Below are positions 1 through 6,635 of a stretch of 6,635 bases of DNA, piece after piece. Each line of letters opens with the position of its first letter. Positions within the stretch are counted from its first letter, which is position 1. Source of the stretch: an uncultured Gammaproteobacteria bacterium (lineage in GTDB: Bacteria; Pseudomonadota; Gammaproteobacteria; UBA9214); the NCBI GenBank assembly GCA_905480305.1, contig CAJQPV010000029.1, forward strand, positions 1 through 6,635, given 5' to 3'. The notes beneath the pieces are model-generated. The model had not been told where the DNA came from. It searched no databases and was given only the letters and a program-made list of their open reading frames with translations. Position numbers and translations under genes: made by a program.

Positions 1-1
1 T

Positions 2-946
<945 letters not shown>

Positions 947-973
947 TTACATCTGCGCTGTAAGGACTGAAAA

Positions 974-987
974 AAGGAGCTGTCTTG
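974..987 (+). promoter_or_regulatory. Ribosome binding site that fixes a TTG start
   Basis: An AGGAG (975-979) within an A-rich stretch sits five bases before TTG at 985. No ATG or GTG in the same frame lies nearby, and the protein family pattern begins within the first 30 codons. The TTG is therefore the best start for the acyltransferase gene. Confidence 0.75.
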
Positions 988-2118
988 CGCGCGACAATTG
1001 TTAACAATATCCATGATATCGCGGCCCCGGACTGGAACCGGGTCAGTGGTATCGATCACCCCTTTCTGCGTCACGAATTTCTTGCTGCACTGGAAACACA
1101 CGGTTGTGTCGGTATAGAACAGGGCTGGGTGCCACAGCACATCGCTGTTTATGATGGTGAACAGCTTGCAGGACTCGCACCGCTCTACCTGAAAGACAAT
1201 TCCTATGGCGAATTCGTTTTTGACTGGGCGTGGGCCGACGCCTACCACCGCGCCGGCCTCGCCTATTACCCCAAGCTTGTTTCCTCTATTCCTTACACAC
1301 CAGTCACCGGCTCGCGTTTGCTGGTGCATCCTGAAAAACAGCGCGACAAAGTATGCCATTTGCTCATAGAAAGAGCCCGCCAGCTGATGGATGAAACAAA
1401 CTGTTCCTCGTTACACTGGCTGTTCACCAGCGAGGCGGATACCAGAATGCTGGTAGAACATGATTTTATGCGCCGAACCAGTTGTCATTTTCACTGGCAC
1501 AATGACAGCTACACCTCATTTGAGGATTTTCTGTCGCGGTTGAGTTCGCGCAAACGCAAGAAGATTCGGCGCGAGCGACGTTTTGTTGAAGAGGCCGATG
1601 TCCGGATTGAAATCGTACATGGCTGTGATGCAAGTACTGAACAATGGCAGGCAATGCACTGGTTCTATCGTTCAACATTTATGAAGAAATCAGGCATGCC
1701 GACGTTGACTCTGGAGTTCTTTGAGGAAATCAGCCGCACCATGGGTGATCAGGTTGTGCTGGTTTTTGCCAGTCATGAGAAACGTTACGTAGCCGGTTCG
1801 ATCATGTTACGTGGTGATAAAGCTCTTTATGGCAGACACTGGGGCTGCCTGGAGGAATTTAACAGCCTGCATTTTGAGGCCTGCTACTATCAGGGCATCG
1901 AGTACTGTATTGATAACGGGCTGGCCTTGTTCGAACCCGGCGCACAGGGCGAACACAAAATCAGCCGTGGCTTTTTACCCAGTTATACCTGGTCTGCTCA
2001 CCAGGTCGGCGATAATCAGTTCAGCGTGGCAATTCAACGCTACCTGCAGCAGGAACACCAGATGATGGTGGATTATCATGATACCCTGATGTTGAGTTCG
2101 CCATTCAGAAAGGCATAG
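985..2118 (+). CDS. FemAB-like / GNAT-fold N-acyltransferase (DUF482, COG3146 type)
   Basis: The 377-residue product resembles the predicted N-acyltransferases grouped as COG3146/FemAB_like. These are related in fold to GNAT acetyltransferases and to the Fem enzymes that add amino acids to peptidoglycan precursors. The real substrate of this branch is not established to my knowledge. Visible features are a conserved N-terminal half with HPFLRHEFLAALE (residues 25-37) and a run of Trp and Tyr around 80-105 (WAWADAYHRAGLAYYPKL). A strongly basic stretch, SSRKRKKIRRERR, lies at 187-199, and the C-terminal family signature FEPGAQGEHKISRGFLP is at 316-332. No signal peptide or membrane segment is seen, so the protein is likely cytoplasmic. 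It starts at TTG with a good ribosome binding site and ends nine bases before aat, which suggests an operon. A role in amino-acyl or acyl transfer fits the neighbouring Aat, but that is inference. Confidence 0.88.
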   Translation: MRATIVNNIHDIAAPDWNRVSGIDHPFLRHEFLAALETHGCVGIEQGWVPQHIAVYDGEQLAGLAPLYLKDNSYGEFVFDWAWADAYHRAGLAYYPKLVSSIPYTPVTGSRLLVHPEKQRDKVCHLLIERARQLMDETNCSSLHWLFTSEADTRMLVEHDFMRRTSCHFHWHNDSYTSFEDFLSRLSSRKRKKIRRERRFVEEADVRIEIVHGCDASTEQWQAMHWFYRSTFMKKSGMPTLTLEFFEEISRTMGDQVVLVFASHEKRYVAGSIMLRGDKALYGRHWGCLEEFNSLHFEACYYQGIEYCIDNGLALFEPGAQGEHKISRGFLPSYTWSAHQVGDNQFSVAIQRYLQQEHQMMVDYHDTLMLSSPFRKA

Positions 2119-2127
2119 CGAAACCAC

Positions 2128-2847
2128 ATGTCGCGCAATCGATCTACCATCCCTTGCTGGCTGGAACCGGATGCCAGGGAGATTATCTTTCCGGATGTCG
2201 AACTGGCTCTGCGGGATCCCGATGGCCTGCTGGCTATGGGCGGCAAGCTCTCTACTGACTGGCTGTTGCAAGCCTACCGCAAAGGCATCTTTCCATGGTA
2301 TGGCCCTGGCCAGCCGATTTTGTGGTGGGCACCGGACCCTCGATTGGTGCTGTTGCCCGAAAAACTTCACATATCCCGCAGTCTTGCCAAAACCATCAGG
2401 CAGAATAAATTCTCCGTTACCCTCGACACAGCATTTTCAGATGTCATTGCCGCCTGTGCACAGGCACGTCAGGGGCAGTCAGGCACCTGGATTACCCCGG
2501 AAATGCAGGCGGCATATGTTGATTTACAACATAAAGGGCATGCCCACTCGGCAGAATGCTGGTATGACGGCAAGCTCGCCGGTGGCCTATACGGTGTTGC
2601 GATCGGCAATATTTTCTTTGGAGAATCAATGTTTACCGAACTGACTGACGCTTCAAAAGTGGCATTTGTTGCACTGGCACGTCAGCTGCAACGCTGGGGT
2701 TACGGCCTGATTGATTGCCAGGTATATACCGGGCACCTTGCCAGCCTGGGGGCAAGCATGATTGCGCGCAAGGATTTCACCGCCATACTGGATAGTGGCT
2801 GCGGGCAACCGGGGCGAGTTGCGCCATGGAGATTTGATGACCACTGA
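2128..2847 (+). CDS. aat: Leucyl/phenylalanyl-tRNA-protein transferase
   Basis: Aat moves Leu or Phe from charged tRNA onto the N-terminal Lys or Arg of target proteins. This creates a destabilising N-terminus that ClpS then recognises. The 239-residue protein has the full family pattern: GLLAMGGKL (33-41), [20 protein letters not shown] (53-72), LHISRS (80-85), GTWIT (119-123), HAHSAECW (138-145), GESMF (165-169) and LIDCQV (194-199). By alignment to E. coli Aat (234 residues), Trp57, Trp121, Glu166 and Asp196 correspond to substrate-binding and catalytic positions Trp49, Trp111, Glu156 and Asp186; all are kept. The ATG is nine bases after the stop of the preceding gene and lacks a clear Shine-Dalgarno sequence, so translation may be coupled to the upstream gene. 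No better in-frame start is present before the conserved core. Identification is secure. Confidence 0.97.
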   Translation: MSRNRSTIPCWLEPDAREIIFPDVELALRDPDGLLAMGGKLSTDWLLQAYRKGIFPWYGPGQPILWWAPDPRLVLLPEKLHISRSLAKTIRQNKFSVTLDTAFSDVIAACAQARQGQSGTWITPEMQAAYVDLQHKGHAHSAECWYDGKLAGGLYGVAIGNIFFGESMFTELTDASKVAFVALARQLQRWGYGLIDCQVYTGHLASLGASMIARKDFTAILDSGCGQPGRVAPWRFDDH

Positions 2848-2911
2848 GTGCCGGTGTCAGGCCGAGAGTCATAAGAATAGCCGGAAATGGCATTTTTCTG
2901 CTCAGGAGCGG

Positions 2912-2947
2912 CTTCTTCCAGGATTAATTTCAGGTATAATTCCGCGA
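2912..2947 (+). promoter_or_regulatory. Likely sigma-70 promoter of infA
   Basis: A perfect -10 hexamer TATAAT lies at 2935-2940, followed by a probable start of transcription near 2947. That would give a leader of about 28 bases before the infA ATG. The -35 region is poor: CTTCTT at 2912-2917 with a 17-base spacer matches the consensus only weakly. The promoter would let infA be expressed independently of the trxB-aat unit, as expected for an essential initiation factor. Confidence 0.6.
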
Positions 2948-2974
2948 TTAACACAACAGGATCTACTTGGGTAT

Positions 2975-3193
2975 ATGGCAAAAGAAGAACACATCGAAAT
3001 GGAAGGCACGGTTACCGAGGCGCTTCCCAACACCATGTTCAGGGTTGAACTTGAAAATGGGCACGTGGTAACTGCACATATTTCCGGAAAAATGCGCAAA
3101 CATTACATTCGGATTTTACGTGGCGACAAAGTGACCGTTGAGTTGACACCCTATGATCTGAGCAAGGGACGTATTACCTACCGGGCTCGTTAA
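2975..3193 (+). CDS. infA: Translation initiation factor IF-1
   Basis: IF-1 binds the A site of the 30S ribosomal subunit and, with IF-2 and IF-3, controls initiator tRNA selection. The 72-residue product is exactly the length of E. coli IF-1 and is nearly colinear with it. It begins [11 protein letters not shown] and includes [20 protein letters not shown] (17-36), [12 protein letters not shown] (37-48) and the C-terminal [10 protein letters not shown] (58-67). This is the single S1/OB-fold domain. The frame stays open upstream into aat, but the ATG at 2975 is fixed by the family N-terminus MAKE. Only a weak AGGA (2958-2961) lies upstream, 13 bases from the start, so the ribosome binding site is poor. 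The gene is 127 bp from aat and has its own -10 element. It ends 40 bp from the oppositely oriented clpA. Confidence 0.98.
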   Translation: MAKEEHIEMEGTVTEALPNTMFRVELENGHVVTAHISGKMRKHYIRILRGDKVTVELTPYDLSKGRITYRAR

Positions 3194-3231
3194 CAGAGAA
3201 TTGGCGCGATCGCGCCATTCCGGCATCTGTT
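3192..3231. terminator. Bulged inverted repeat between convergent infA and clpA, possible bidirectional terminator
   Basis: The core is a perfect 16-base palindrome, TGGCGCGATCGCGCCA (3202-3217), which can fold as a 6-bp stem with a GATC loop. It is extended outward by GAA (3198-3200) pairing with TTC (3218-3220) around one unpaired T (3201), and then by AACAGA (3192-3197) pairing with TCTGTT (3226-3231) around an unpaired CGGCA on the 3' side. The outer arm starts inside the infA stop codon. Neither side has a long run of T immediately after the core, so this is not a textbook intrinsic terminator. Its place between two convergent stop codons makes a shared terminator or transcript-end structure the likeliest role. 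Confidence 0.6.
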
Positions 3232-3233
3232 TC

Positions 3234-5489
3234 CTAGTGGACTTTTTCCTTCCCCTTTATTTCAAAGGACAGCTGGTCTTCACCAAGGTGAATAATGAGA
3301 TGGCCACCGTGTGCGAGCTCGCCAAACAGTAATTCTTCGGCCAGTGGCTTCTTGATGTACTGCTGTATCGTCCTTGCCATCGGGCGTGCACCCATCTTTG
3401 GATCATAACCACGCTCAGCCAGCCAGATGCGGGCATCAGCATCAACCTCAATAGTTACATTCTGTTCCTGTAATTGCGCTTCCAGTTCGAAAATAAACTT
3501 GTCGACAACCCGGCTGATGTGGTCCGGCCCAAGCGCATTAAACTGCACGATGGCATCAAGACGATTCCTGAACTCGGGGGTGAACAGTCGCTTGATAGCT
3601 TCCATTGCATCCGAGGAATGATCCTGACGGGTGAAGCCAATGGATGCCCGGCTGGAGTCCTGTGCGCCGGCATTGGTTGTCATGATAATGGCAACATTTC
3701 TAAAGTCTGCCTTGCGACCGTTGTTGTCAGTCAGGGTGCCATGATCCATTACCTGCAACAGCAGGTTAAATACATCCGGATGGGCCTTTTCGACTTCGTC
3801 GAGCAACAGCACCACATGAGGATTTTTGGTGATCGCCTCGGTAAGCAAGCCTCCCTGGTCATAGCCGACATAACCCGGGGGCGCACCAATCAGGCGTGAA
3901 ACTGTGTGACGTTCCATATACTCGGACATATCAAAGCGCACCAGTTCCAGCCCCATGATTCTTGCGAGCTGACGGGTAACTTCCGTTTTACCCACACCTG
4001 TAGGCCCGGCAAACAGGAAAGACCCGATCGGTTTGTCTTCATTTCCAAGTCCGGAGCGTGCCATTTTTATCGCGGCTGACAAGGTTTCAATGGCGTCATC
4101 CTGCCCGTAAACGACCATTTTCAGATCGCGTTCAAGGTTGCGTAAACCTTCCTTGTCGGATGCGGAGACGGTTTTCTCGGGTATGCGCGCCATCTGGGAA
4201 ATAACATGCTCAATCTCGCGTATGCCGACAGTCTTTTTACGCCGCGAAGGCGGTAACAGGCGTTGCCCTGCACCGGCTTCGTCGATAACGTCTACAGCCT
4301 TGTCAGGGAGATGGCGATCATTGATGTAGCGGTCAGCCAGTTCAGCGGCACTGCGTAATGCACGCGCTGAATACTTGATCTTGTGATGTTCTTCAAAGCG
4401 CGTTTTCAGACCCTTGAGAATATCGATGGTTTCTTCGACGCTGGGCTCTTTGATATCGACTTTCTGGAAACGGCGCGTCAGCGCATGGTCCTTCTCGAAA
4501 ATACCCCGGTATTCCTGAAAAGTGGTAGAGCCGATGCATTTGAGTTCACCGGAAGCCAGCATCGGTTTCATCAGGTTGGAGGCATCCATGACACCACCGG
4601 ATGCTGCGCCGGCACCAATAATGGTGTGGATTTCGTCAATAAAGAGTATCGATCCTTCTTCTTTTCGTAACTGGTTGAGGACGGCCTTGAAGCGTTTTTC
4701 AAAATCTCCCCGGTACTTGGTTCCCGCAACCAGCGCACCAAGGTCAAGTGCGTAGAGCGTGCAGTTGAGCAATACATCCGGCACCTCTCCCTCAACAATC
4801 ATTTTCGCCAGGCCTTCTGCGAGTGCCGTCTTGCCTACTCCTGCCTCGCCAACAAACAGTGGATTGTTCTTGCGGCGCCGGCACAGGATCTGGATGGTTC
4901 GCTGGACCTCCGCGCGTCTTCCAATCAGCGGATCGATCTTTCCCTGTGCAGCCTGTTCATTAAGGTTAACAGCAAAGGTTTCCAGCGGTTGCTTCGCTGT
5001 TGAATCAGCAGTTTCTGTCTGTTCGCTATTCTCGGTATTTTCTTCGGGCTGGTCATACACCTTGGAGATACCATGTGAAATATAATTAACGACATCAAGA
5101 CGCGTGATATTCAGCTTGTTCAGAAAGTACACCGCCTGTGATTCCTGTTCGCTGAAAATCGCCACCAGCACGTTGGCGCCGGTCACTTCAGTTTTATCAG
5201 ATGACTGCACGTGAAAAACAGCACGTTGCAGTACACGCTGAAAACCCAGCGTTGGCTGGGTTTCGCGCGTGTCATCTTCGGAAAGTTTTGGTGTTGTTTC
5301 TTCCAGGAAAATGCCGACGTCCTGCTTGAGTTGTTCGAGGTTTCCACCGCAGGCGCGCAGCACTTCTACCGCTGAAGGATTACCGAGCAAGGCATAGAGC
5401 AGGTGCTCTACGGTCATGAACTCGTGATTTTTCTCGCGCGCTTCCTTGAAGGCGAGGTTCAATGTAAATTCAAGTTCTTTGCTCAGCAT
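3234..5489 (-). CDS. clpA: ClpA, AAA+ unfoldase subunit of the ClpAP protease
   Basis: ClpA is a hexameric ATPase that unfolds proteins and threads them into ClpP; ClpS delivers N-degron substrates to it. The 751-residue protein (E. coli 758) carries an N-domain (about 1-145) and a Glu/Thr/Ser-rich linker (about 147-165). D1 has Walker A GEAGVGKT (214-221), pore-loop Tyr259, Walker B ILFIDE (281-286) and Arg339/Arg340. D2 has Walker A GPTGVGKT (495-502), pore-loop Tyr540, Walker B LLLDE (561-565), Arg643 and sensor-2 Arg702. The ClpP-docking tripeptide is IGF (617-619), where the E. coli protein as I recall it has IGL. The start ATG has GGAG seven bases upstream (complement of 5497-5500). The gene follows clpS by 21 bp on the same strand and is very probably co-transcribed with it. 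All ATPase residues are intact. Confidence 0.99.
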   Translation of the reverse strand: MLSKELEFTLNLAFKEAREKNHEFMTVEHLLYALLGNPSAVEVLRACGGNLEQLKQDVGIFLEETTPKLSEDDTRETQPTLGFQRVLQRAVFHVQSSDKTEVTGANVLVAIFSEQESQAVYFLNKLNITRLDVVNYISHGISKVYDQPEENTENSEQTETADSTAKQPLETFAVNLNEQAAQGKIDPLIGRRAEVQRTIQILCRRRKNNPLFVGEAGVGKTALAEGLAKMIVEGEVPDVLLNCTLYALDLGALVAGTKYRGDFEKRFKAVLNQLRKEEGSILFIDEIHTIIGAGAASGGVMDASNLMKPMLASGELKCIGSTTFQEYRGIFEKDHALTRRFQKVDIKEPSVEETIDILKGLKTRFEEHHKIKYSARALRSAAELADRYINDRHLPDKAVDVIDEAGAGQRLLPPSRRKKTVGIREIEHVISQMARIPEKTVSASDKEGLRNLERDLKMVVYGQDDAIETLSAAIKMARSGLGNEDKPIGSFLFAGPTGVGKTEVTRQLARIMGLELVRFDMSEYMERHTVSRLIGAPPGYVGYDQGGLLTEAITKNPHVVLLLDEVEKAHPDVFNLLLQVMDHGTLTDNNGRKADFRNVAIIMTTNAGAQDSSRASIGFTRQDHSSDAMEAIKRLFTPEFRNRLDAIVQFNALGPDHISRVVDKFIFELEAQLQEQNVTIEVDADARIWLAERGYDPKMGARPMARTIQQYIKKPLAEELLFGELAHGGHLIIHLGEDQLSFEIKGKEKVH

Positions 5490-5510
5490 GTCAGTTCTCC
5501 GTCAGAAAAA

Positions 5511-5831
5511 CTACGCTTCTTCCATATTGCACATCAGCGGGTGCTGATGGCGTTGCGAATACTCGTTCACCTGTGCAACCTTTGTCTCTGCAATTTCGTA
5601 AGTGAAAATACCGCAGACGCCCTTGCCCTGGGTATGAACCTGTAGCATGACGCGGGTCGCTTTTTCACGATCAAGTCCAAACAGCTTTTCCAGCATGGTC
5701 ACTACAAATTCCATTGGCGTGTAGTCATCATTCAGCAAAACCACCTTGTACAGGGATGGTTCTTTCAGTTCAGGGCGGGCTTCCTGTAATGCCAGCCCCT
5801 CGTCCCCTCGGTGTTCTTTCTGGTCACTCAT
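5511..5831 (-). CDS. clpS: ClpS, N-degron adaptor of ClpAP
   Basis: ClpS binds proteins with N-terminal Leu, Phe, Trp or Tyr and hands them to ClpA; it also redirects ClpA away from other substrates. The product is 106 residues, the same length as the E. coli protein. A flexible acidic N-terminal extension (1-25) is followed by the folded core. Residues known to shape the N-degron pocket are present: Asn34, Asp35 and Asp36 in [12 protein letters not shown], Met40, and His66 in [11 protein letters not shown]. The family motif AETKVAQVN is at 81-89. The start is ATG at 5831 with no good Shine-Dalgarno sequence; a five-codon out-of-frame reading frame overlaps it (5824-5841). clpA follows after 21 bp. 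Together with aat in the same window this completes the writer, reader and unfoldase of the Leu/N-degron route. The assignment is certain. Confidence 0.98.
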   Translation of the reverse strand: MSDQKEHRGDEGLALQEARPELKEPSLYKVVLLNDDYTPMEFVVTMLEKLFGLDREKATRVMLQVHTQGKGVCGIFTYEIAETKVAQVNEYSQRHQHPLMCNMEEA

Positions 5832-5880
5832 AATCAGTCATTAGCTTATCAAATGCAGCGGGATTCTACCTGGAGCAGTC

Positions 5881-5909
5881 ATTTTATCACTGATATTGAC
5901 AACTTACAG
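5881..5909 (-). promoter_or_regulatory. Candidate extended -10 promoter of clpS-clpA
   Basis: Read on the complementary strand, the sequence TGATAAAAT (complement of 5881-5889) matches an extended -10 element, TGn followed by TAAAAT. The hexamer CTGTAA (complement of 5904-5909), 17 bases upstream, is a weak -35 that the extended -10 could compensate. Transcription would start near 5874, leaving a leader of about 43 bases before clpS. No other promoter-like match upstream of clpS looked better. Confidence 0.5.
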
Positions 5910-5911
5910 GC

Positions 5912-5943
5912 ATGAAAAATTCATAATGAGCGGATTTTTCCGC
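5912..5943. repeat. Two small adjacent hairpins upstream of the clpS promoter
   Basis: ATGAA (5912-5916) and TTCAT (5920-5924) form a 5-bp stem with an AAA loop. GCGGA (5930-5934) and TCCGC (5939-5943) form a second 5-bp stem with a TTTT loop. They lie just upstream of the candidate -35 region of clpS, where an operator could sit. They are short enough to arise by chance, so a regulatory role is only a possibility. Confidence 0.3.
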
Positions 5944-6057
5944 CACGGCAGAGACTTTGTCCCTGATTTGTGGATCGGCATATTTTGGCTATCCTTGAAA
6001 ATCCGGAGATGTGATGCGCGCAACACCTTTGCACCTGTAACATCAGCACCAGCCCAT

Positions 6058-6086
6058 AAAAAAAGCCCCTGCAGCAGCAGGGGCTT
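6058..6086 (-). terminator. Rho-independent terminator of the leftward edge gene
   Basis: AAGCCCCTGC (6063-6072) and GCAGGGGCTT (6077-6086) are perfect complements around the four-base loop AGCA. This gives a 10-bp GC-rich stem. On the complementary strand the stem is followed directly by seven T (complement of the A run 6058-6064). The orientation and the position 44 bases after the stop codon at 6131 show that it ends the transcript of the edge gene and insulates clpS from it. Confidence 0.93.
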
Positions 6087-6130
6087 CCGGCTTTCAAGAC
6101 TACCCGTTAAATCAGGCAGAATCTATATCC

Positions 6131-6635
6131 CTAGAGCTCTTCGCCGGAACCCTGGATCAGGGCCTCTTCAATCGCACCCGGTGAACACATGATGCTCATG
6201 AATGTAGCGCCAGTCTCACTTGCCATCATCGGCAGATGCGGCCAGTTGATGGCGATACGGAAACGGGCGAACAGTGCATAGGCAGTACCGTCAGAGACAA
6301 CGATTTCGTATGGCAGGTGAGCAGTTGAACGAGGTGAAGCCTTGTCAATGCGGCTCATAATGTACTCGTCACTACTGCAGTCATCAGGACCGGTTCCCTT
6401 GAGCGCCACACCGATAACAGACTCGTCCTTGCCCGGAATGTCAATCTGGTAGACCTTGGTGGCACCACCCTTGCCTGCCGCCAGTGCGGCGTTAACAGCC
6501 TTGAGCGCTTCTGCCTGGCTGTCATATTCGGCCAGTTCACTGGGATCATCGAAGTATTCCATCATGACAGTGTAGTGGTATTTACCCAGATCCTCTGCAG
6601 TCAGGTTCTTCTCCGAGCCAAAATCCTTCTCTGCA
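6131..6635 (-). CDS. Unrecognised protein, C-terminal part only (5' end outside the window)
   Basis: I do not recognise this protein. About 167 residues are visible and the frame is open to the right edge. An ATG pair at 6560-6565 could be a start, but no Shine-Dalgarno sequence precedes it. The 23 codons before it read as ordinary protein (for example LTAEDLGKYHYTVMMEYFDD across the junction), so the true start is probably further right. The visible part is acidic at its beginning, then shows an Ala/Lys-rich helix-like stretch (ALKAVNAALAAGKGG), a segment VYQIDIPGKDESVIGVAL, and a more hydrophobic region YALFARFRIAINWPHLPMMA near the C-terminus. Two cysteines occur in DDCSSDEY and SIMCSPGA. 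No clear membrane segment, Walker motif or zinc-binding cluster is visible. A strong terminator follows the stop codon, which supports it being a real, expressed gene. The C-terminus ends GSGEEL. Confidence 0.8.
   Translation of the reverse strand, partial: AEKDFGSEKNLTAEDLGKYHYTVMMEYFDDPSELAEYDSQAEALKAVNAALAAGKGGATKVYQIDIPGKDESVIGVALKGTGPDDCSSDEYIMSRIDKASPRSTAHLPYEIVVSDGTAYALFARFRIAINWPHLPMMASETGATFMSIMCSPGAIEEALIQGSGEEL

Larger units (their letters stand above)
5832..6130. other. Intergenic region of about 300 bp between the edge gene and clpS
   Basis: This stretch separates two leftward genes. From the clpS side it holds the candidate clpS promoter (5881-5909), two small hairpins (5912-5943), roughly 115 bp in which I see nothing assignable, and the terminator of the edge gene (6058-6086). 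Reading frames that cross it run through the terminator hairpin or resemble no known protein. In E. coli and Pseudomonas the cold-shock-like gene cspD lies next to clpS at this point; it is not present here. Confidence 0.7.

Noticed and set aside
2848..2911. Intrinsic terminator after aat
   Set aside because: The best inverted repeat here (GCC/GGC around 2883-2892 followed by ATTTTT) has only three base pairs, too weak to support.
2762..2974. In-frame extension of infA upstream by 71 codons
   Set aside because: It overlaps the 3' end of aat, the upstream residues look unlike any conserved protein, and IF-1 has a fixed N-terminus at MAKE. The lack of stops appears accidental.
3194..3233. tRNA-Ser gene (serW) expected between infA and clpA from the E. 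coli order
   Set aside because: Only 40 bp separate the two stop codons, too short for a tRNA, and no tRNA arm or T-loop sequence is present.
5896..5927. Rightward promoter with a perfect TTGACA (5896-5901) and CATAAT (5922-5927)
   Set aside because: The spacer is 20 bases, too long for a good sigma-70 promoter, and no rightward gene lies downstream.
5896..6192. Rightward open frame of 98 codons from a TTG between clpS and the edge gene
   Set aside because: It reads straight through the strong terminator hairpin at 6058-6086 and into the 3' end of the opposite gene. It has no ribosome binding site, and its product resembles nothing known.

Overview
The window looks like an ordinary chromosomal stretch of a gammaproteobacterium. 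The translation factor IF-1, ClpA, ClpS and thioredoxin reductase encoded here follow their Escherichia coli counterparts closely along their whole length. ClpA can be aligned to the E. coli protein so that its active-site numbering coincides. Gene order also matches the neighbourhood known from this class: trxB, aat, infA, then clpA and clpS on the opposite strand.

The left half (2-3193) reads rightward. It holds the 3' part of trxB (thioredoxin reductase, missing about ten N-terminal residues), a FemAB-like/GNAT-fold acyltransferase of the DUF482/COG3146 type starting at TTG, aat (leucyl/phenylalanyl-tRNA-protein transferase) nine bases further on, and infA (IF-1) with its own likely promoter. 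A 40-bp convergent junction, occupied by a long bulged inverted repeat, separates infA from clpA.

The right half reads leftward. clpS and clpA form a two-gene unit (3234-5831) with an extended -10 promoter candidate upstream of clpS. Behind it lie about 300 bp of non-coding DNA and a strong intrinsic terminator (6058-6086). This terminator closes an unrecognised leftward gene (6131 to the right edge) whose 5' end lies outside the window.

Functionally the core is a bacterial N-degron module. Aat adds Leu or Phe to the N-terminus of proteins, ClpS recognises such N-termini, and ClpA unfolds the delivered proteins for ClpP. The second transferase gene, bpt/ate, which sits between aat and infA in Pseudomonas, is absent here. 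The tRNA-Ser gene (serW) that separates infA from clpA in E. coli, and cspD next to clpS, are absent too. I see no mobile element, CRISPR array, RNA gene or clear sign of a new defence or biosynthetic system. The most open items are the unidentified gene at the right edge, the acyltransferase between trxB and aat, and the bulged palindrome between infA and clpA.
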